Origin: Pseudorhodoferax soli
GTDB taxonomy: Bacteria; Pseudomonadota; Gammaproteobacteria; Burkholderiales; Burkholderiaceae_C
Direction: 5' to 3'
Length of the DNA stretch: 64,000 bases
Assembly (NCBI RefSeq): GCF_003337555.1
Contig: NZ_QPJK01000006.1
Coordinates: forward strand, 1 to 64,000
The notes beneath the pieces were generated by a model. It was not told where the DNA came from and did not search any database. It saw nothing but the letters and a program-made list of their open reading frames with translations. Made by a program: the position numbers and the translations under genes. Below are positions 52,340-63,262 of the stretch, piece by piece. Positions within the stretch are counted from its first letter, which is position 1, and each line of letters opens with the position of its first letter.

Positions 52340-53929
52340 ATGCAAGACTTCGACTGGTCCTTTCCCTACCGTTCGCAAAAGATGCCGCTGCTCGCGGCCA
52401 ACGCCGTCAGCACCAGCCAGCCGCTGGCCGCGCAGGCCGGGCTGCAGATGCTGCGGGACGGCGGCAACGCCATCGACGCGGCGATCGCCACGGCCATCAC
52501 GCTGACCGTGGTGGAGCCGGTCATGAACGGCATCGGCGGCGACCTGTTCGCCCAGGTCTGGCACGAGGGCAAGCTGTACGGGCTGAACGCCAGCGGCCGC
52601 GCGCCGGCGCGCTGGAGCCTGGCGCACTTCGCGGGCCGCAGCGCCATGCCCAAGGTCGGCTGGGACACCGTCACGGTGCCGGGCCAGGTCGCGGGCTGGC
52701 GCGCGATGTCCGAGCGCTTCGGCAAGCTGCCGTTCGCGCAGCTGTTCGCGCCCGCCGTCGCCTACGCGGCAGACGGCTTCCTGGTCTCACCGCAGATCGC
52801 GCGGCAGTGGGCGGCGCAGGTGCCGGTGCTGCTGGAGCAGCCCGGCTTCAAGGACACCTTCCTCGTCGAGGGCCGCGCGCCGCGCGCGGGCGAGCGCTGG
52901 CGCTGCCCCGACCAGGCGCGCACGCTGGGCGAGATCGCCGCCACGGGCGGGCGCAGCTTCTACGAGGGCACCTTGGCCGAGCGCATCGTCGACCACGCGC
53001 GCAAGACCGGCGGCGCCATCGCCGCGCAAGACCTCGCGCAGCACCAGGTGGCCTGGGTCGAGCCCATCGCCCAGGCCTTCCGCGGCCACTTGCTGCACGA
53101 GCTGCCACCCAACGGCCAGGGCATCGCGGCGCTGATCGCGCTGGGCATCGTCGAGCGCTTCGACGTGGAGGCCATGGGCCTGGACAGCCCGGATTTCTAC
53201 CACCTGGCCATCGAGGCCATGAAGCTGGCCTTCGCCGACCTGCACGCCCACGTGGCCGACCCGGCCCACATGCAGGTGCCGCCAGCGGCGCTGCTGGACC
53301 CGCAGTACCTCGCGGCGCGCGCCGCGCTGATCCGCATGGACCGCTCCTCGGTGCCCATGGCCGGCGTGCCCAAGCCGGGCGGCACCGTCTACCTCGCCGC
53401 GGCCGATGCGGGCGGCAGCATGGTCTCGTTCATCCAGTCCAACTACCGCGGCTTCGGCTCCGGCGTGGTGGTGCCGGGCACCGGCATCGCGCTGCACAAC
53501 CGGGGCGAGAGCTTCAGCCTGCAGGCCGGCCATCCCAACTGCGTGGCACCGGGCAAGCAGCCCGTGCACACCATCATCCCGGGCTTCGTGACGCAGGGCG
53601 GCCAGCCGCTCATGGCCTTCGGCGTGATGGGCGGCTCCATGCAGGCGCAGGGGCATCTGCAGATGCTGATGCGCCTGGCGGCATTCCGCCAGAACCCGCA
53701 GGCCATGAGCGACGCGCCGCGCTTCCGTGTCGAGAACGGCCCGGTCGTCAACGTCGAGGCGCATCTGCCGGGCGCGGTGGTGCAGGAACTGCAGGCGCGC
53801 GGCCACGCTGTGCAGGTGGCCCCCAACGACAGCCTGGAGTTCGGCTCGGCGCAGCTGATCCACCGCGTCGAGGGCGGCTACCTGGCGGCCAGCGACTCGC
53901 GCCGCGACGGCCAGGCCGTCGGTTTCTAA
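52340..53929 (+). CDS. ggt: Gamma-glutamyltransferase family enzyme, no signal peptide
   Basis: This 529-residue Ntn-hydrolase has the GGT fold. The large subunit part includes GLQMLRDGGNAIDAAIATA, VVEPVMNGIGGDLF and TVPGQVAGWRAM. The autocleavage/nucleophile Thr is in KPGGTVYLAAADAGG (about residue 346), followed by SFIQSNYRGFGSGVVVPGTGI and MGGSMQAQGHLQMLM. It has no N-terminal export signal, as in the YwrD-like group, so it should act in the cytoplasm. It shares an operon with a Bug receptor, suggesting import and hydrolysis of a gamma-glutamyl compound. Confidence 0.88.
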   Translation: MQDFDWSFPYRSQKMPLLAANAVSTSQPLAAQAGLQMLRDGGNAIDAAIATAITLTVVEPVMNGIGGDLFAQVWHEGKLYGLNASGRAPARWSLAHFAGRSAMPKVGWDTVTVPGQVAGWRAMSERFGKLPFAQLFAPAVAYAADGFLVSPQIARQWAAQVPVLLEQPGFKDTFLVEGRAPRAGERWRCPDQARTLGEIAATGGRSFYEGTLAERIVDHARKTGGAIAAQDLAQHQVAWVEPIAQAFRGHLLHELPPNGQGIAALIALGIVERFDVEAMGLDSPDFYHLAIEAMKLAFADLHAHVADPAHMQVPPAALLDPQYLAARAALIRMDRSSVPMAGVPKPGGTVYLAAADAGGSMVSFIQSNYRGFGSGVVVPGTGIALHNRGESFSLQAGHPNCVAPGKQPVHTIIPGFVTQGGQPLMAFGVMGGSMQAQGHLQMLMRLAAFRQNPQAMSDAPRFRVENGPVVNVEAHLPGAVVQELQARGHAVQVAPNDSLEFGSAQLIHRVEGGYLAASDSRRDGQAVGF

Positions 53930-55521
53930 AGCACCCGAAAGCCGTGCGTGCCGTCGCGCGCCAGCTGCGCGACGAGGCCGAACTCCCAGTCCAGGTAGCC
54001 CTGCATGGCCGCGCGCGGCGCGTCCGTGCCTTCGTAGGGCCGGCGGTAGCGGTCGGTGCGCGGCGTGGCCAGGCGCGGCTCGCCGGTCTCCAGCGGCAGG
54101 CCGGCAGCGGCCCAGGCGGCCGTACCGCCCGCGAGCACCTGCACGCCGGCCGTGCCTTGGCCACGCGCGGCCAGCAGCGCCTGCAGTTCGGGGGCGGCAT
54201 AGGGGGAAAGTACGCCGTCGGCGCTGGTCAGCACGTACTGGCCCGCCCGTGGCAAGTGGTCGATCGCCTGGCGCAGTTGCGCGCGGATGGCGAACCAGGC
54301 GCCCGGGATGTGGCCGCGCACATGCGCCTGGCCCGGTCCCAGGTCGACCACCACGCTGTCCGCCAGCGCGGCCGAAAGCTGTGCGGGCGTGATGCGCTCG
54401 GCGTCCGGCGCCGGCGGCAGCGCAGGCAGGGCCGCGCCGCGTTCGTCGAAGGCGCCGGCGCCGTCGAGAACGTAGACCTCCCAGCCCATCTGCGCGAGCC
54501 AGGAGCCGGTCATGTTGGCGCGCACGCCATCGTCGTCCACCAGCACGATGCGCGCGCCGCGCACCGGCACGCTGTGGTCGGTCTCCTGCACCAGCTGGCC
54601 GCCCGGGGCGCTGGCAAAGCCCGGCAGGTGGCCGGCGGCGTAGTCCTCGGGCGTGCGCACGTCGAAGGCGTACAGCGTGCGGCCGCGTTCGGCGCGCCAA
54701 CGCGCCAGCGCCTGCGTTGTGGCGCGTCCCACGCCGGCGCGCCGGGCCGTGTCGGCCGCGGCCTGGCGCGCCTGGGCCAGGCGCTCGGGTGCGACCTGCG
54801 CAGGCGCGCGCCGGGCCGCGCCATGGTCCAGCTGCTGGCCCGCCAGCAGCCAGCCGATGGTGCCGTTGCGCAGCGCGGCCACGGGGTTGGGCACGCCCGC
54901 GTTGACCAGCGACTGCGTGCCGATGATGCTGCGCGTGCGGCCCGCGCAGTTGACGACGATGGTGGTGGCCGGATCGGGCGCCAGCTCGCGGGCGCGCAGC
55001 ACGAGTTCGGCGCCCGGCACGCTGGTCGCGCCCGGGATGCTCATGGTCTGGTATTCGTCGAAGCGGCGCGCGTCCACCACCACGGCATCGGCGCCCGTGG
55101 CGATCAGCGCCTGCACCTCTTCGGCGGACAGCGAGGGCGTGCGGCACTCGTGCTCCACGAGTTCCCCGAAGGATTTGCTGGGCACGTTGACGTCGCGGAA
55201 CACCTCGCCGCCCGCGGCGGTCCAGCCCTCCAGCCCCCCGGCCAGCGCATGCACGCGCGTGTAGCCCAGCGCGGCCAGCACGGCCGCGCCGCGCGGCACC
55301 AGGTCTTCGCCTCCGTGCGCGCCGTACAGCACGATGGTCGTGTCGCGCCGCGGGATGCGGCGCCAGGCTTCCAGTTCGATGCGCGACAGCGGCAGGTTGG
55401 CGGCCCACAGCGGATGCGACTGGGCGAACGGGTCTTCCTCGCGCAGGTCGAGCAGGGCGATCTCGTCACGCGCCAGCAGCGCGGCGCGGACATCGGCGGG
55501 TGTCAGTGAGGGCAGGGGCAT
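53926..55521 (-). CDS. Multi-domain rhodanese-like protein
   Basis: The 531-residue protein contains four tandem rhodanese-like domains. The second, at about 125-230, is the only one with a catalytic cysteine (VVNCAGRTRSIIG). The others read VLYGAHGGED, VLVDDDGVRA and VLTSADGVLSP at the equivalent loop. Each has the 'DLR/DVRTPEDYAAGHLPG'-type CH2 motif. Its stop overlaps the stop of the convergent ggt gene by 4 bp. A sulfurtransferase or sulfide-transfer role is likely for domain 2; the rest may bind a partner. Confidence 0.88.
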   Translation of the reverse strand: MPLPSLTPADVRAALLARDEIALLDLREEDPFAQSHPLWAANLPLSRIELEAWRRIPRRDTTIVLYGAHGGEDLVPRGAAVLAALGYTRVHALAGGLEGWTAAGGEVFRDVNVPSKSFGELVEHECRTPSLSAEEVQALIATGADAVVVDARRFDEYQTMSIPGATSVPGAELVLRARELAPDPATTIVVNCAGRTRSIIGTQSLVNAGVPNPVAALRNGTIGWLLAGQQLDHGAARRAPAQVAPERLAQARQAAADTARRAGVGRATTQALARWRAERGRTLYAFDVRTPEDYAAGHLPGFASAPGGQLVQETDHSVPVRGARIVLVDDDGVRANMTGSWLAQMGWEVYVLDGAGAFDERGAALPALPPAPDAERITPAQLSAALADSVVVDLGPGQAHVRGHIPGAWFAIRAQLRQAIDHLPRAGQYVLTSADGVLSPYAAPELQALLAARGQGTAGVQVLAGGTAAWAAAGLPLETGEPRLATPRTDRYRRPYEGTDAPRAAMQGYLDWEFGLVAQLARDGTHGFRVL

Positions 55522-55597
55522 GGGGCGAGCATAGGCGCCCTCTACGTGCGCTGATGCGGCCCGCGCATCAGCAGCTGCGGAAAACGCGCTTGGCAGA

Positions 55598-55966
55598 TCA
55601 GCCCGCGCGCTGCGCCCGGGCCCGCCAGCGCCTGGCCCGTGCCGACCAACGCGCCAGCAGCCAGCGCATGCGCCGGCCGCCCCACAGCAGCAGCCGTCCG
55701 ACCGGCTCCTGCAGCGCCGGCACGTCGCGCGCCACCAGCAGCAGTCCTATCGGCAGGTACTCCAGCCCGATGACCGGCAGGAACCACAGCGCACTGAACA
55801 CGAAGCACAGCAGGGCGGCCGGTATGCGCACCCAGCGCGCCGCCGGTGAGAGCAGCCAGCGCAGCAGCCGCCTGAGCTTTCGGGGCAGCAGGCCCAGCAA
55901 GCCCGCGACCGCCTGGTCGTAGGCGCTGCCGGTGCGTGGGCCTGGCGCCCGCAGCCAATGGCTCAA
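55598..55966 (-). CDS. Small basic membrane protein
   Basis: The 122-residue product has one strong hydrophobic segment at about 47-80 ([20 protein letters not shown], then [14 protein letters not shown]), flanked by arginine-rich ends. No family or catalytic motif is visible. Its ATG overlaps the stop of the glycine-zipper gene (ATGA), so the two are made together. Confidence 0.7.
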   Translation of the reverse strand: MSHWLRAPGPRTGSAYDQAVAGLLGLLPRKLRRLLRWLLSPAARWVRIPAALLCFVFSALWFLPVIGLEYLPIGLLLVARDVPALQEPVGRLLLWGGRRMRWLLARWSARARRWRARAQRAG

Positions 55967-56466
55967 AGGCCGTCCCGTGGCGCGCCCGATGCGGCCGTGC
56001 GGGCGCTGGCATCGCTGAGCCGTTGCCAGGCATCGCGCGAGGCGTGGCGCGCGCTTTCCCAGTCGAGCGTGGAGCGGCCGCGCGCCTTGTTCCAGTCGCG
56101 GGCGAGTTCCTCGTCGACCTCATCGAAAGCACGGCCCCCGTGGCGCCCGTAGGCGCTCTCACCGTAGCGGTAGGCCGGCCCGTAGTCCTCGTAGCGGGTG
56201 CCGGCGGCATAGGGCTGCTGTGCATGGTGGTCGCGCCAATAGGCCTCCTCGGCCGCGGGGTCCACCGTCGGGTCGGCCGCGGCCACGCCCTTGCCGGCCA
56301 GGGCGCCGACCGCCGCACCGGCGAGCGCGCCGGCTGCTGCGCCGACCGGCCCCGCCACACCGCCCACCGCCGCGCCTGCGGCGGCCGCGCCGGCGACACC
56401 GCCGGCCAGTCCACCCGCCACCGCGCCCACGCCGGTGGCGGCCTTGCTCCTGTCGGTCATGTTCAT
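55963..56466 (-). CDS. Glycine-zipper protein
   Basis: The 167-residue protein has a glycine-zipper membrane-type region at about residues 10-62 ([40 protein letters not shown]). It is followed by a hydrophilic tail rich in Tyr, Asp and Arg ([41 protein letters not shown]). Such proteins resemble envelope-stress or desiccation-linked proteins of pseudomonads and Comamonadaceae. It is coupled to the small membrane protein. Confidence 0.75.
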   Translation of the reverse strand: MNMTDRSKAATGVGAVAGGLAGGVAGAAAAGAAVGGVAGPVGAAAGALAGAAVGALAGKGVAAADPTVDPAAEEAYWRDHHAQQPYAAGTRYEDYGPAYRYGESAYGRHGGRAFDEVDEELARDWNKARGRSTLDWESARHASRDAWQRLSDASARTAASGAPRDGL

Positions 56467-56557
56467 CTCCTGAAGTCCAGGCTCCACCGTAAGGGCCGCT
56501 GCGCCGCTGCCATGCAGGACAAGAACGCAGCCGGCTGTCCACCGCAGCAGTGCAGCC

Positions 56558-59302
<2,745 letters not shown>

Positions 59303-59390
59303 CGCGGGAGCGCCTTTGCGCGTTCTGCGCATGTGCGCATGCGCAAAACACGCTTGTGAGATCGGGGCGGCCTGCACAGAAGTTTTTTGC

Positions 59391-59415
59391 ATAAGCAAGC
59401 AAATAAACAATCGTT
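59391..59415 (+). promoter_or_regulatory. ATAA-N17-CGTT motif upstream of the TauD-like operon
   Basis: GCATAA and CGTT are separated by 17 bp in an AT-rich patch, and the inner CAAT next to CGTT matches the site upstream of the CysB-like gene. It ends 70 bp before ATG 59486, nearly the same distance as at 28251. Confidence 0.5.
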
Positions 59416-59485
59416 GGGCGCAGCGCAGGCGCGGCCTACAGTGCAACGCATCGCTGCCCCGCGCAGTTCCCTGCATTGCCCGACC

Positions 59486-60391
59486 ATGCCCGCCTTGCTC
59501 GATCTTCCGTCCGCCACCGAAGCAGCCGAAGCACCTGCCCAGGCCTTCGAAGTCCGCCGCCTCGACGCGCCCTTCGGCGCCGAGGTCGTGGGCCTGGACC
59601 TCGCCCATCCACTCAACGGTGCCGACTTCGCGCGCCTGCACCGCGCGCACCTGGACCACCATGTGCTGGTGCTGCGCGACCAGCGCATCACGCCGGCACA
59701 GCACGTGGCCTTCAGCCGCCGCTTCGGCCCGCTGCAGATCCACGTGCAGAAGAAGTTCCAGCTCGAAGGCCAGCCCGAGGTGCTGATCGTCTCCAACATC
59801 AAGGTCGATGGGCAGCCCATCGGCCTGGGCGATGCCGGCCACTACTGGCATTCCGATCTGTCGTACAAGGACAAGCCCAGCCTGGGCTCGCTGCTGCACG
59901 CGCAGGAGCTGCCGAACGAGGGCGGCGACACGCTCTTCGCCGACCAGCATGCGGCCTACGACGCCTTGCCCGAGCCCTTGAAGGCGCGGCTGGCCACGCT
60001 CACGGCCGAGCACAGCTACCTGGCCAAGTACGAGGAACTGCGCGCCCGCAGCCCCTGGCGCCCGGCGCTCACGCAGGCCCAGCTCGACGAGGTGAAGCCC
60101 GTGGTGCACCCCATCGTGCGCACCCACCCCGAGACCGACCGCAAGGCGCTGTTCGTCAGCGAACACTTCACGACGAAGATCGTCGGCCTGCCCGAGAACG
60201 AGAGCCGCGCGCTGCTGGAGCTGTTGTTCGCCGCGAGCACGAAGCCTGAGTTCCAGCTGCGCCACCGCTGGCTGCCGCACGACATCGTGTTCTGGGACAA
60301 CCGCTCGGTGCTGCACCTGGCCGCCGGCACGCCCGACAGCGAGCGCCGCAAGCTCTACCGCACCACCATCGAGGGCGACGCGCCCTTCTGA
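59486..60391 (+). CDS. TauD/TfdA-family Fe(II)/2-oxoglutarate dioxygenase
   Basis: The 301-residue enzyme has the HxD iron motif in HYWHSDLSYK, the distal His and 2-oxoglutarate Arg in RSVLHLAAGTPDSERRKLYRTT, and FGAEVVGLDLAHPL at the start, all typical of TauD. Members release sulfite from sulfonates such as taurine or hydroxylate other acids. A sulfonate/taurine-type transporter follows. The ATG is at 59486, as upstream readings are unlike the family. Confidence 0.9.
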   Translation: MPALLDLPSATEAAEAPAQAFEVRRLDAPFGAEVVGLDLAHPLNGADFARLHRAHLDHHVLVLRDQRITPAQHVAFSRRFGPLQIHVQKKFQLEGQPEVLIVSNIKVDGQPIGLGDAGHYWHSDLSYKDKPSLGSLLHAQELPNEGGDTLFADQHAAYDALPEPLKARLATLTAEHSYLAKYEELRARSPWRPALTQAQLDEVKPVVHPIVRTHPETDRKALFVSEHFTTKIVGLPENESRALLELLFAASTKPEFQLRHRWLPHDIVFWDNRSVLHLAAGTPDSERRKLYRTTIEGDAPF

Positions 60392-60464
60392 ATCCCCGCA
60401 CCCGCGCTTTTCTGCTCACGCAGCGCCGTGGGCGGGCTTCGCTCACCCTGGAAATCCCCACACC

Positions 60465-61475
60465 ATGCACCGCATCACCCGCCGCCTCGCCACCATCGCC
60501 ACCGGCGCAGCACTGCTCGCCGGCAGCTTCGCCGCCCAGGCCGAGGGCCGCATCCGCATCGCCGAGCAGTTCGGCATCGTCTACCTGCTGCTCAACGTGG
60601 CGCAGGAGCAAAAGCTCATCGAGAAGCACGGCAAGGCCGCGGGCGTGGACATCCACGTCGAGTTCGTCAAGCTGTCGGGCGGTTCGGCCGTCAACGATGC
60701 GCTGCTGTCCGGGAACATCGAGGTGGCCGGCGCCGGCGTGGGCCCGCTGCTCACCATCTGGGACCGCACCAAAGGCCGCCAGAACGTCAAGGGCGTGGCC
60801 TCGCTCGGCAACTTCCCGTACTACCTGGTCAGCAACAACCCGGCCGTGAAGACGATCGCCGACTTCACCGACAAGGACCGCATCGCCGTGCCCGCGGTGG
60901 GTGTGTCGGTGCAATCGCGCGTGCTGCAGCTGGCGTCCGCCAAGCTGTGGGGCGACAAGGAATTCGCCAAGCTCGACAAGATCAGCGTGGCCGTGCCGCA
61001 CCCGGACGCGGCCGCCGCCATCATCAAGGGCGGCACCGAGATCACGGGCCACTTCGGCAACCCGCCGTTCCAGGAACAGGAGCTGGCCGGCAACCCGAAC
61101 GCGCGCATCGTGCTGAAGTCCTACGACGTGCTGGGCGGCCCCGCGTCGGCCACCGTGCTGTACGCCACCGAGAAGTTCCGCGCCGAGAACCCCAAGACCT
61201 ACAAGGCCTTCACCGACGCGCTGGGCGAGGCCGCGCAGTTCATCACCGCCAACCCCGAGAAGGCGGCCGACATCTACCTCAAGGTCTCGGGCGGCAAGAC
61301 CGACCGCGAACTGCTGCTCAGGATCATCAAGAACCCCGAGGTGCAGTTCACCACCGCGCCGCAGAACACCTACGCGCTGGCCGAGTTCATGCACCGCGTG
61401 GGCGCGATCAAGAACAAACCCGCATCGGCAAAGGACTACTTCTTCGACGACGCGCACAGCGCGCAGGCGAACTGA
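60465..61475 (+). CDS. ABC taurine/sulfonate-type substrate-binding protein
   Basis: The 336-residue periplasmic receptor has a Sec signal peptide (cut at AAQA|EG) and the TauA/SsuA-like core: RIRIAEQFGIVYLLLNVAQEQKLIEKHG (in part), LLSGNIEVAGAGVGPLL and a C-terminal VQFTTAPQNTYALAEFMHRVG. It lies 73 bp after the dioxygenase gene and 2 bp before the ATPase gene, so the transporter and dioxygenase should act on the same compound. Confidence 0.9.
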   Translation: MHRITRRLATIATGAALLAGSFAAQAEGRIRIAEQFGIVYLLLNVAQEQKLIEKHGKAAGVDIHVEFVKLSGGSAVNDALLSGNIEVAGAGVGPLLTIWDRTKGRQNVKGVASLGNFPYYLVSNNPAVKTIADFTDKDRIAVPAVGVSVQSRVLQLASAKLWGDKEFAKLDKISVAVPHPDAAAAIIKGGTEITGHFGNPPFQEQELAGNPNARIVLKSYDVLGGPASATVLYATEKFRAENPKTYKAFTDALGEAAQFITANPEKAADIYLKVSGGKTDRELLLRIIKNPEVQFTTAPQNTYALAEFMHRVGAIKNKPASAKDYFFDDAHSAQAN

Positions 61476-61477
61476 GC

Positions 61478-62332
61478 ATGGCCGAGCTGGTGCTGCGCAA
61501 TGCCGTCTCCGCCGCGCCGCTGCGCGGGCCGGGTGCCGTCGCGCAACCGCTGCGCGCCACGGTGCCGCAGCCGCTGCTGCAGGTCGACGGCGTGAGCCTC
61601 GAGTACCGCACGCCCGAGCGCGTGGTGCGCGCCACGCACCGCGTGGGCTTCGACGTGCACGCGGCCGAGCGCTACGTGCTGCTGGGCCCCTCGGGCTGCG
61701 GCAAGTCCACGCTGCTCAAGGCCATCGCCGGCTTCATCCCGCCGGTGGAAGGCGAGATCCGGCTCGACGGCCGGCGCGTGACGGCGCCCGGCCCCGACCG
61801 CATCGTCGTGTTCCAGGAATTCGACCAGCTGCCGCCCTGGAAGACCGTGCGCGAGAACGTGATGTTCCCGCTGCTGGCCTCGCGCACGCTGCCGCGCAAG
61901 GAAGCGAGCGAGCGCGCGCTGCACTACCTGGACAAGGTGGGCCTGTCCAAGTTCGCCGACGTGCATCCGCACCAGCTCTCGGGCGGCATGAAGCAGCGCG
62001 TGGCCATTGCCCGCGCGCTGGCCATGCAGCCGCGCGTGCTGCTCATGGACGAGCCCTTCGCCGCGCTCGACGCGCTGACGCGCCGCAAGATGCAGGAAGA
62101 GCTGCTGGCGCTGTGGGACGAGGTGCGCTTCACGCTGCTGTTCGTCACCCACTCCATCGAAGAGGCGCTGGTGGTGGGCAGCCGCATCGCGTTGCTGTCG
62201 CCGCACCCGGGGCGCATGCGCGCCGAGATCAACAGCCACGCGTTCGACCTGCACAGCACCGGCGGCGCCGAATTCCAGGCGACGGCGCAGCGCATCCACC
62301 ACCTGTTGTTCGAGGAAGAGACGAGCGTATGA
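61478..62332 (+). CDS. ABC transporter ATPase (TauB/SsuB-like)
   Basis: The 284-residue ATPase has a 35-residue N-terminal extension, then Walker A GPSGCGKST, Q-loop VFQEFDQLPPW, signature LSGGMKQRVAIARAL, Walker B LLMDEPFAALD and switch FVTHSIEEA. This Q-loop variant (EFDQL) is usual in a subgroup of nitrate/sulfonate/taurine transporters. Its stop overlaps the permease start (ATGA). Confidence 0.92.
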   Translation: MAELVLRNAVSAAPLRGPGAVAQPLRATVPQPLLQVDGVSLEYRTPERVVRATHRVGFDVHAAERYVLLGPSGCGKSTLLKAIAGFIPPVEGEIRLDGRRVTAPGPDRIVVFQEFDQLPPWKTVRENVMFPLLASRTLPRKEASERALHYLDKVGLSKFADVHPHQLSGGMKQRVAIARALAMQPRVLLMDEPFAALDALTRRKMQEELLALWDEVRFTLLFVTHSIEEALVVGSRIALLSPHPGRMRAEINSHAFDLHSTGGAEFQATAQRIHHLLFEEETSV

Positions 62333-63198
62333 GCGCGCTGAATCCCCCTGTGCGGCCCGAGGCCGAATGGCAGCTGCAGCCCTACCTCGAGGGCAGCGTC
62401 GAACGCGCGCTGCCCCTGGGCACGCGGCTGTGGTCGCAAGCCTGGCTGCGCAAGGGCCTGATCCTCGCCGTGCTGGCGCTGCTGTGGGAGCTGCTCGCCC
62501 GCTGGCAGGACAACGACCTGCTGCTGCCCACCTTCAGCGCCACCATGCGTGCGCTGGTCGAGGGCTTCGCCAGTGGCGAGCTGCTGGCGCGCGTGGGCAT
62601 CTCGCTGTCGGTGCTGCTGCAGGGCTATGTGGCCGGCGTGCTGCTGGCCTTCGCGCTGACGCTGCTGGCGGTGTCCACCCAGCTGGGCCGCGACCTGCTG
62701 TCCACGCTCACCTCGATGTTCAACCCGCTGCCGGCCATCGCGCTGCTGCCGCTGGCGCTGCTGTGGTTCGGCCTGGGCCGGGGCAGCCTGGTGTTCGTGC
62801 TGATCCATTCGGTGCTGTGGCCGCTGGCGCTCAACACCTTCGCGGGCTTCCAGGGCGTGCCCGAGACGCTGCGCATGGCCGGGCGCAACTACGGCCTCAA
62901 GGGACTGCGCTACGCGCTGCAGATCCTGGTGCCGGCCGCGCTGCCGGCCATCCTGTCGGGCCTGAAGATCGGCTGGGCCTTCGCCTGGCGCACGCTGATC
63001 GCGGCCGAGCTCGTGTTCGGTGCCAGTTCGGGGCAGGGCGGGCTGGGCTGGTACATCTTCCAGAACCGCAACGAGCTCTACACCGACAAGGTGTTCGCGG
63101 GCCTCGTCACCGTGGTGCTGATCGGGCTCGCGGTGGAGACGCTGGGCTTCGCCACGCTGGAACGCCTGACGGTGCGGCGCTGGGGCCAGCAGCGCTGA
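62329..63198 (+). CDS. ABC transporter permease (TauC/SsuC-like)
   Basis: The 289-residue inner-membrane protein has six predicted helices, the motif FNPLPAIALLPLALLWFGLG, and the EAA loop LRMAGRNYGLKGLRYALQILVPAALPAILSGL (in part) of binding-protein-dependent permeases. Translational coupling with the ATPase and the receptor upstream completes the importer. Confidence 0.92.
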   Translation: MSALNPPVRPEAEWQLQPYLEGSVERALPLGTRLWSQAWLRKGLILAVLALLWELLARWQDNDLLLPTFSATMRALVEGFASGELLARVGISLSVLLQGYVAGVLLAFALTLLAVSTQLGRDLLSTLTSMFNPLPAIALLPLALLWFGLGRGSLVFVLIHSVLWPLALNTFAGFQGVPETLRMAGRNYGLKGLRYALQILVPAALPAILSGLKIGWAFAWRTLIAAELVFGASSGQGGLGWYIFQNRNELYTDKVFAGLVTVVLIGLAVETLGFATLERLTVRRWGQQR

Positions 63199-63262
63199 GC
63201 CTGGAAGAGCAGGCCAAGGTCGGATACAAGGGTGGTCACCAACACCGCCCCGTACCCGCACC

